Source: an uncultured Clostridia bacterium
Lineage (GTDB): Bacteria; Bacillota; Clostridia; Oscillospirales; Acutalibacteraceae
Assembly: GCA_946042285.1 (NCBI GenBank)
Contig: CAMGDK010000089.1
Coordinates: 1 to 6,103 of the forward strand
Direction of reading: 5' to 3'
Length of the DNA: 6,103 nucleotides
Shown here: positions 1 through 5,003 of the stretch, piece by piece
How positions within the stretch are numbered: the first letter of the stretch is position 1
Layout: each line of letters begins with the position of its first letter
Notes under the pieces: model-generated
Database searches by the model: none
What the model was told of the DNA's origin: nothing
What the model saw: the letters and a program-made list of their open reading frames with translations, nothing else
Position numbers and translations under genes: made by a program

Positions 1-43
1 TTGCCTCTTGTCTCGTGGGCTCGGAGATGTGTATAAGAGACAG
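1..43 (+). other. Illumina Nextera adapter left in the assembly (artefact)
   Basis: Positions 10-43 match, base for base, the 34-nt Nextera read-2 transposase adapter, ending in the 19-bp Tn5 mosaic end AGATGTGTATAAGAGACAG at 25-43. Positions 2-9 (TGCCTCTT) fit the 8-nt i7 index slot that precedes this adapter and match my recollection of Nextera index N711 (AAGAGGCA when read in reverse). Position 1 (T) would be the last base of the P7 primer. Three adapter parts in the correct order leave little doubt that this is untrimmed library sequence, not a natural transposon end. Read in frame it encodes SRGLGDVYKRQ, a well-known contaminant peptide in protein databases. Genomic sequence begins at 44, and the window starts at a contig edge. 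Confidence 0.98.
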
Positions 44-54
44 TTGTATATATG

Positions 55-63
55 TGATATAAT
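55..63 (+). promoter_or_regulatory. Extended -10 promoter element upstream of proB
   Basis: TGATATAAT is a perfect extended -10 (TGn followed by consensus TATAAT at 58-63). Transcription would start near 70, giving a leader of about 25 bases before the ATG at 95. With a 16-18 bp spacer the -35 hexamer would lie at about 34-41, which is adapter sequence here, so it cannot be examined. The position just upstream of a ribosome binding site and gene start supports a real housekeeping-sigma promoter, but AT-rich DNA gives such matches by chance. Confidence 0.55.
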
Positions 64-81
64 GAATTTTGATTATATTAT

Positions 82-88
82 GGAGAAG
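82..88 (+). promoter_or_regulatory. Ribosome binding site of proB
   Basis: GGAGAAG has its GGAG core at 82-85, nine bases before the ATG at 95. The other in-frame ATGs at 62 and 80 have no purine-rich site before them, and the one at 62 begins inside the -10 box. This site therefore decides the start of proB. Confidence 0.75.
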
Positions 89-94
89 TGCGTT

Positions 95-886
95 ATGGCG
101 AAGCTTGATGGAAAAAAGAGAATAGTAGTTAAGGTTGGCACATCAACTCTTACACACGATACCGGCAAAACAAATATTGCAAGGATTGAAAGAATTGCAA
201 TGGTTTTGTCCGATTTGAAAAACGAAGGTCACGAGGTAGTGCTTGTTTCAAGCGGTGCTGTCGGCATAGGCTCGGCAAAGCTCGGATTTGCTCATAAGCC
301 GTCGTCAACACAAGGACTTCAGGCGTCTGCCGCAGTCGGTCAGTGTGAGCTTATGTTCCTTTATGACAAAATGTTTTCGGAGTTTGGCGTTATAGTAAGT
401 CAGCTTTTATGTACTGCCGACACTCTTGTAAATGAGCTTGAAAAGCAAAATCTTACCAACACATTTAATCAGCTTCTTGATTACGGAGCGCTTCCTATTG
501 TTAACGAAAACGACTCTGTTTATGTTGAAGAGCTTTTGAACGGTGACAACGATTGTCTCAGCGCAAATATTGCTTCACTTATTGATGCAGACCTTCTTAT
601 TCTTCTTACAGACACGGACGGCTTATACGACTCAAATCCAAGTGAAAATCCAAATGCAAGTCTTATCAGCAGGGTTGATTGTATTGATGATGGCATCGTA
701 TCAATTGCAGGCTCTGCCGGTGAAAAGGGTACAGGCGGATTTGCAACAAAGATTAAAGCGGCACAGATTGCAACATCGGCAGGTATTCCTGTTGTGATTA
801 TGAACGGCAGCAATCCGTCTGCAATATACGATGTATTACACGGCAAAAGCGTCGGAACATACTTTTGTGCAGGGAGTGAATTATAA
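95..886 (+). CDS. proB: Glutamate 5-kinase, short form without PUA domain
   Basis: Phosphorylates the gamma-carboxyl of L-glutamate with ATP, the first and usually proline-inhibited step of proline synthesis in the cytoplasm. The 263-residue protein is an amino-acid-kinase fold throughout. It shows VVKVGTS with Lys13, SSGAVGIGS with Ser53, the INEND-like VNEND at 136-140, GDNDCLSA at 150-157, LLTDTDGLY at 170-178 and GTGGFATK with Lys219, which match the substrate- and nucleotide-binding motifs of the family. The protein ends right after this domain, whereas the E. coli enzyme (about 367 residues) has an added C-terminal PUA domain. Short forms are known in Firmicutes, so this is probably natural. 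The start at 95 is chosen for its GGAG site. The open frame extends back to 8 only through adapter sequence and the promoter. The stop overlaps the proA start by one base. Confidence 0.95.
   Translation: MAKLDGKKRIVVKVGTSTLTHDTGKTNIARIERIAMVLSDLKNEGHEVVLVSSGAVGIGSAKLGFAHKPSSTQGLQASAAVGQCELMFLYDKMFSEFGVIVSQLLCTADTLVNELEKQNLTNTFNQLLDYGALPIVNENDSVYVEELLNGDNDCLSANIASLIDADLLILLTDTDGLYDSNPSENPNASLISRVDCIDDGIVSIAGSAGEKGTGGFATKIKAAQIATSAGIPVVIMNGSNPSAIYDVLHGKSVGTYFCAGSEL
871..876 (+). promoter_or_regulatory. Ribosome binding site of proA inside proB
   Basis: AGGGAG lies within the last codons of proB, nine bases before the proA ATG at 886. Together with the TAATG stop-start overlap at 884-888 it indicates translational coupling of the two enzymes. 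Confidence 0.7.
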
Positions 887-2124
887 TGTTAGAGGAAATG
901 GGACTTAAGGCAAAGGCTGCCGCTGCATCTCTCGCAAGTGCAACAACTCAGCTTAAGAATATGGCGCTTGTTGAGATTGCAACAAAGCTTGTTGAAAATA
1001 CGGATTCAATCATAAAAGCAAATGAAATTGATATTGAAAACGGCAAGGCAGCAGGCTTAAGCGACGGACTTATCGACAGGCTTATGCTCAATGCAGAGCG
1101 TATCAAGGGTATGGCTGACGGCTGCCTGCAGGTTTCAAGGCTTGACGATCCTTGTGGCAGAGTGCTTGATACGATAACAAGACCAAACGGACTTGTTATT
1201 AAGAAGGTTACATGTCCTATGGGCGTAATCGGAATAATATATGAAGCAAGACCGAATGTTACAGCCGATGCGGCAGTTCTTTGCCTAAAAAGCGGCAGTG
1301 CCGTTATTTTGAGAGGTGGCAAGGAGGCTGTTAATTCAAATCAGGCTATTGCAGAGGTTATGAGGCAAGCGGTTAAAAATGTAGGTCTTGATGAAAATGT
1401 TATTCAGCTTGTTACCGATACAAGCAGAGAGTCGTCGGTTGAGCTTATGAAAATGAAGGGCACTCTTGACTGCCTTATCCCAAGAGGGAGCAAGGGCTTG
1501 ATTAGGGCTGTTGTTGAAAACTCAACTGTACCGGTTATTGAAACAGGCTCCGGCAATTGCCATATATATGTTGACAAAACCGCTAATATAGAAATGGCGG
1601 CAGATATTATATTTAATGCGAAAACACAGCGTATCGGTGTTTGCAATGCATGTGAAAGCCTTGTTATTCACAGCAAGATTATCGAAAAGGCACTGCCCGT
1701 AATCAAGGCAAGGCTCGATGAAAAAGGTGTTGAAATCAGAGGAGATGAGCGCGCATTAGCCGTTTGCCCCGATATTATTCCTGCAACCGAAGAGGATTTC
1801 GGCACAGAATATCTTGATTATATTATCAGCGTAAAAACCGTTGACAGTATTGATGAGGCTATCGCTCACATAAATAAGTATTCGACCGGTCATTCGGAGG
1901 CAATTATTACCGAAAATAACGATAATGCAGAAAAATTTATGAGAGAAATTGATTCTTCATCCGTATATCACAACGCATCAACCCGTTTTACAGACGGAGG
2001 TGAGTTTGGTCTCGGTGCAGAAATCGGTATTTCAACTCAAAAGCTTCATGCACGCGGACCGATGGGACTCGGTGAAATTACTACTACAAAGTATTTAATT
2101 TACGGAAACGGACAAGTAAGATAA
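886..2124 (+). CDS. proA: Glutamate-5-semialdehyde dehydrogenase (gamma-glutamyl phosphate reductase)
   Basis: Reduces gamma-glutamyl phosphate to glutamate-5-semialdehyde with NADPH, the second step of proline synthesis. It takes the unstable product of ProB, which explains why the genes are adjacent and coupled. The 412-residue length is normal for the family, which belongs to the aldehyde dehydrogenase superfamily. Visible family motifs include IYEARPNVTADA around 118-129, GSAVILRGGKEA around 137-148, the IETGSGNCHIYVD segment around 217-229, the catalytic cysteine Cys253 in GVCNACES, and HNASTRFTDGGEFGLGAEIG near the C-terminus, followed by HARGPMGL. No frameshift or missing catalytic residue is seen. 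It starts at the ATG in the TAATG junction with proB and ends in a second TAATG junction with the next gene. proC, for the last step, is not in the window. Confidence 0.97.
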   Translation: MLEEMGLKAKAAAASLASATTQLKNMALVEIATKLVENTDSIIKANEIDIENGKAAGLSDGLIDRLMLNAERIKGMADGCLQVSRLDDPCGRVLDTITRPNGLVIKKVTCPMGVIGIIYEARPNVTADAAVLCLKSGSAVILRGGKEAVNSNQAIAEVMRQAVKNVGLDENVIQLVTDTSRESSVELMKMKGTLDCLIPRGSKGLIRAVVENSTVPVIETGSGNCHIYVDKTANIEMAADIIFNAKTQRIGVCNACESLVIHSKIIEKALPVIKARLDEKGVEIRGDERALAVCPDIIPATEEDFGTEYLDYIISVKTVDSIDEAIAHINKYSTGHSEAIITENNDNAEKFMREIDSSSVYHNASTRFTDGGEFGLGAEIGISTQKLHARGPMGLGEITTTKYLIYGNGQVR

Positions 2125-3434
2125 TGACAGAATTAGAGGAAAGAGAAAAGCTAAGAAGAAAAAGACAAAAGGCAAGAAAAAAGAGAAGGAGAAAAAAGAA
2201 CTTTCTTTCTGCACTCACGGTTGTAATTGTGCTTCTTTCTGCTTTTGTAATTACAATTAAGATTTGCAATCCTGATTTTGATTATTCAACTCTTATACCA
2301 AAGGCACCGATTGATAAAATCGCAGACTTTGTAAATGAAGATATTCTCGGTAAAACAACCACAACAAAGCCTCAAACAACTACAAAGCCGACGACTACTC
2401 AAAGACCTGTTAATTCAGCAGACTATGATTATGCTGAGTTTGACGAATTTGCTTTTGACACTGCACTTCAGGGTAATCAAATCGGAAATCTTCTCAATAA
2501 GTCAAACGGTACAGTGACATATAGCTCAAGGTATATATATTATAGTATAGCAAATAAGGGCATCTATCGCTTTGAACCGGTTGAGGAGAAAAACAGTAAG
2601 CTTATTGTAGATGATTATAATTTTACATATCTTAATGTTTTAGGCGATTACCTTTATGCTATTGAGAACGGCAATACTCTTGTTAGAATTGCCGTTGCCG
2701 GCGCAAGCAAAATGAATATTGCCGATAATGTAAGATTTGTATATTTGTACAACGACAGGCTTTACTATATAGGCACGGATAATACAGTTGGATTTATTGA
2801 TACCGAAAGCCTTGAAAGAACTGTTCTTTACACAGCACAGGCGGACAAGCAGGTGTTCTTTGCAGGCATTTCGCTTTCAAGAGTATTTTTTGTTTTATAT
2901 GACGGAGTGGGCGAAACCTATAACGAGTATATCACCGTCAGCACAACCGATAAGACTGACAAAAAGTATTTTAGAACAGACAGCAAGGGCGGGGAAATAA
3001 TCAATCTTCAGCTTGAGGGCGGCTTTATGTATTTCTACCAAAGGCAGTCGGACGGCAGCTATTCACTTTGCAGGCAAAAGTTCGGCTCTGAAAAGGTTGT
3101 TACCCTTCTTGAAAATTGCAATATGACAGATTATCCTGTTGTTTGCGCAAATAGATTGTATTTTACGGAATATGATATAGATAAGAATAGGATTAAGGCG
3201 AGAGAGCTCAACATGAACTCGTCAGATATTAAAACGATGCTTACAATGCCTGATGCCGACACAAACGGCAGCGTTGCGGTCGGCTACGGCTATCAGTATG
3301 TCTTTCTTACAGGCAGTAAATCAGGTGAAAACGGTGTACCGAATGATGATTTTGCCTTTAGGGGAAGCTGTATTTACACCTCCTCATCAGGCGACAATAC
3401 CCTTAGATTTAAGGATGGAAAGCTCGTTTATTGA
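2124..3434 (+). CDS. Membrane-anchored protein with beta-propeller-like outer domain (DUF5050-like), function unknown
   Basis: No function can be assigned. The 436-residue protein has four visible parts. Residues 1-25 are charged and extremely basic (13 of residues 11-25 are Lys or Arg). Residues 26-47 form one hydrophobic membrane segment. Residues 77-95 are a Thr/Pro/Lys stalk with TTTKP repeats, typical of Gram-positive cell-wall spacers. From about 130 to the end there are roughly seven irregular repeats of the type 'hydrophobic strand, turn, LYY/MYF/LYF, turn, strand', for example at 137-150, 175-190, 205-220, 243-259, 292-315, 337-358 and 384-397. This suggests a propeller fold related to DUF5050 proteins; that family name is my inference. 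The basic tail and positive-inside rule place the C-terminal domain outside the cell. It overlaps proA by one base but has no strong ribosome site, so coupling is likely. There is no lipobox, LPXTG or enzyme motif. Confidence 0.85.
   Translation: MTELEEREKLRRKRQKARKKRRRKKNFLSALTVVIVLLSAFVITIKICNPDFDYSTLIPKAPIDKIADFVNEDILGKTTTTKPQTTTKPTTTQRPVNSADYDYAEFDEFAFDTALQGNQIGNLLNKSNGTVTYSSRYIYYSIANKGIYRFEPVEEKNSKLIVDDYNFTYLNVLGDYLYAIENGNTLVRIAVAGASKMNIADNVRFVYLYNDRLYYIGTDNTVGFIDTESLERTVLYTAQADKQVFFAGISLSRVFFVLYDGVGETYNEYITVSTTDKTDKKYFRTDSKGGEIINLQLEGGFMYFYQRQSDGSYSLCRQKFGSEKVVTLLENCNMTDYPVVCANRLYFTEYDIDKNRIKARELNMNSSDIKTMLTMPDADTNGSVAVGYGYQYVFLTGSKSGENGVPNDDFAFRGSCIYTSSSGDNTLRFKDGKLVY
2352..2408 (+). 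repeat. Thr-rich stalk-coding repeat in the membrane protein gene
   Basis: Codes for residues 77-95, in which TTTKP-like units recur (TTTTKPQ, TTTKP, TTTQRP). The Thr codons vary (ACA, ACC, ACT, ACG), so the repeat is conserved at protein level more than at DNA level. It lies between the membrane segment and the repeat domain and probably spans the cell wall. Confidence 0.7.
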
Positions 3435-3466
3435 TTTTAGTTAGATTTCGGAAAGTGGGTTAAAGG

Positions 3467-4894
3467 ATGGATAAGTATAAAAAGCTTGCGTCTAACACTT
3501 TAATATTTGCAATCGGTACATTCTCGTCAAAGGCATTGTCATTTTTATTGATGCCTTTTGTAACAAGAATGATGGGCACCGGTGATTACGGTGCGGCAGA
3601 CCTTGTTCAGCAGACGGTTAATGTGCTTATTCCCATCGTTACTCTTCAGGTCAACAGTGCGGCACTTCGCTTTTCGCTTGATAAGGCGGCGAATAAAGCA
3701 GATGTATTTACCGTCGGCGTTAGAACAACGCTGATAGGATTTACGGTTTTCCTATTTTGCGCTTATCCGTTAAGCTTCTTGACGATTAACGATTTTAGGC
3801 TCGGCGATTATATTATTTTGATAATTGCATTTGTGCTTGTTTCAAGCTTTAGACAGCTTTGCCAGCAGTTCGGCAGGGGCAGCGGTCATGTAAAGCTGTT
3901 TGCTGTTGACGGCATTATTTCAACTGCAACAACGCTTCTTTTTACAATTTTATTCCTCGGTCCGTTCAAGTGGGGTGTAACAGGCTATATCACGGCAATT
4001 ATCGCATCCGATGTATGCTCTGTAATATTCTTTACATTCACTGCAAGGCTTTACAATTATGTTAAGCCAAAATGCCTTGACAAAACCATAGGCGCACAAA
4101 TGCTTAAGTATTGCACACCGCTTATTCCGACAGTCGTTTTGTGGTGGATTATAAATGTGTCCGACAGATATATGGTAACATATTTTATCGATTCCTCTGC
4201 AAACGGTCTTTACACTGCTGCATCAAAGATACCGAACTTTGTTATCCTGTTTTCACAGATTTTTATTGATGCGTGGCAGCTTTCTGCCGTTGATGAATAC
4301 GATAGTGACAGCAGGGCTGAATTTTTCTCAAAGGTGTTTAGAATTTACAGCGGCGGAGTGTTTGCCGTTGCGTCTGTGCTTATTCTTATGTGTCGCTTTA
4401 TCACAAAAATTCTTGTGTCAAATGCGTTTTACGATTCGTGGAAATATGTACCGATTCTTATTATCGCAACAAGCTTTTCGTGTATTGTAAATTTCCTGGC
4501 ATCGGTTTATATGGCGGAGAAAAAGTCGGTTATGTCGCTTCTTACGGCACTTTCCGGCGCAGTAACAAACTTTGTTTTAAACCTTGTATTTATCCCAAGG
4601 CTCGGCGCAAACGGTGCGGCAATAGCAACAGTATGCGCATTCCTTGTTGTGTTTGTAACAAGAGGAGCCAATACAAGAAGATACATCAAAATTGATTTCA
4701 AATTACCTATCTTAATCGCACAAACGGTTATTATCGCGGCACAAAGCGCTGCTATGCTTTTTGTTGAAAACGAGCTTATCCTTTATGTAGCGGAAATAAT
4801 CCTTCTCGGCTTAATGCTTCTTCTCAACGCAAGGCAGATTTCAGAGCTTTTAAAGCTTGTGTTAGGCAAGCTCTTAAACAAAAAGAGGTCTTGA
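3467..4894 (+). CDS. Oligosaccharide/polysaccharide flippase family protein (MOP superfamily, Wzx-like)
   Basis: A 475-residue integral membrane protein of the polysaccharide-synthesis/MATE/MurJ-type MOP superfamily, which flips lipid-linked sugars across the cytoplasmic membrane. The N-terminus (YKKLASNTLIFAIGTFSSK) and the following RMMGTGDYGAADLVQQ and LQVNSAALRF segments are typical of Firmicutes members. So are SDRYMVTYFI with GLYTAASKIPNF around 232-258, and NLVFIPRLGANGAAIATV around 372-389. I count about 12-14 hydrophobic segments spread over the whole length. The substrate cannot be read from sequence. No glycosyltransferase or other capsule gene lies nearby, so it may be an orphan flippase. 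The start fits the family N-terminus, but its ribosome site is poor: AAAGG touches the ATG, and GAAAGTGGG at 3451-3459 is the better-placed candidate. It lies 32 bases after the preceding gene with no terminator between, so co-transcription is likely. Confidence 0.88.
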   Translation: MDKYKKLASNTLIFAIGTFSSKALSFLLMPFVTRMMGTGDYGAADLVQQTVNVLIPIVTLQVNSAALRFSLDKAANKADVFTVGVRTTLIGFTVFLFCAYPLSFLTINDFRLGDYIILIIAFVLVSSFRQLCQQFGRGSGHVKLFAVDGIISTATTLLFTILFLGPFKWGVTGYITAIIASDVCSVIFFTFTARLYNYVKPKCLDKTIGAQMLKYCTPLIPTVVLWWIINVSDRYMVTYFIDSSANGLYTAASKIPNFVILFSQIFIDAWQLSAVDEYDSDSRAEFFSKVFRIYSGGVFAVASVLILMCRFITKILVSNAFYDSWKYVPILIIATSFSCIVNFLASVYMAEKKSVMSLLTALSGAVTNFVLNLVFIPRLGANGAAIATVCAFLVVFVTRGANTRRYIKIDFKLPILIAQTVIIAAQSAAMLFVENELILYVAEIILLGLMLLLNARQISELLKLVLGKLLNKKRS

Positions 4895-4919
4895 CATTAT
4901 TTGTCTAAAATGTTAATAT
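4891..4919 (+). promoter_or_regulatory. Promoter P1 upstream of the phosphorylase gene, overlapping the flippase stop
   Basis: A consensus -35 TTGACA at 4891-4896 includes the flippase TGA stop (4892-4894). After a 17-bp spacer comes TAATAT at 4914-4919, matching four of six -10 positions, preceded by TG at 4911-4912 as in extended -10 promoters. Spacing and the consensus -35 make this a plausible sigma-A promoter. Confidence 0.55.
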
Positions 4920-4948
4920 TGCTACAATGCTATAATTTAGTATATAAT
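4919..4948 (+). promoter_or_regulatory. Additional -10 elements (P2/P3) upstream of the phosphorylase gene
   Basis: Two perfect TATAAT boxes lie 12 bases apart. The first, at 4931-4936, follows TGC (4928-4930), giving a perfect extended -10, but no -35 at normal distance is visible. The second, at 4943-4948, has TTGCTA at 4919-4924 (four of six matches to TTGACA) with an 18-bp spacer. Either could be the main start. The region is very AT-rich, so one or more may be chance matches. Confidence 0.5.
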
Positions 4949-4959
4949 AGATAAAAACA

Positions 4960-4985
4960 ATTAAAAATATGTCGTTATTTTTAAT
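4960..4985. repeat. Perfect 10-bp inverted repeat in the phosphorylase leader
   Basis: ATTAAAAATA at 4960-4969 and TATTTTTAAT at 4976-4985 are exact reverse complements around a 6-base centre (TGTCGT). The repeat lies between the -10 boxes and the GGAGG site. It could be an operator for a dimeric repressor or a weak RNA hairpin in the leader. With only A and T in the arms the RNA stem would be weak, so a DNA-binding site is somewhat more likely if it is functional at all. Confidence 0.45.
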
Positions 4986-4992
4986 ATAATTT

Positions 4993-4997
4993 GGAGG
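4993..4997 (+). promoter_or_regulatory. Strong ribosome binding site of the phosphorylase gene
   Basis: GGAGG with six bases to the ATG at 5004 is the best Shine-Dalgarno match among the gene starts in the window. It favours 5004 over the next in-frame ATG at 5013. Confidence 0.85.
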
Positions 4998-5003
4998 ATT
5001 TGT

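Noticed and set aside
25..43. Tn5 mosaic end as a sign of a natural transposon
   Set aside because: It is part of a complete Nextera adapter with index at a contig edge; no transposase or IS50 sequence follows.
8..94. Longer N-terminus for glutamate 5-kinase starting at TTG 8
   Set aside because: The first codons are adapter, the rest crosses the promoter, and no ribosome site supports it.
520..846. Antisense open frame within proB, with similar ones at 948-1322 and 1404-1646 in proA
   Set aside because: They lie wholly opposite well-conserved enzyme genes, show no recognisable domain and are explained by the codon pattern of the sense strand.
2352..2408. CRISPR-like or satellite repeat
   Set aside because: The repeats are short, irregular and in frame, coding a Thr-rich protein stalk; there are no spacers.
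4911..4926. CcpA catabolite-response (cre) site near the glgP promoters
   Set aside because: The stretch begins TG and ends CA but lacks the central CG and the dyad symmetry expected of cre.
4960..4990. Intrinsic terminator between the flippase and the phosphorylase gene
   Set aside because: The dyad has no G or C in its arms, no long T-run follows, and it lies downstream of the candidate promoters for the phosphorylase.
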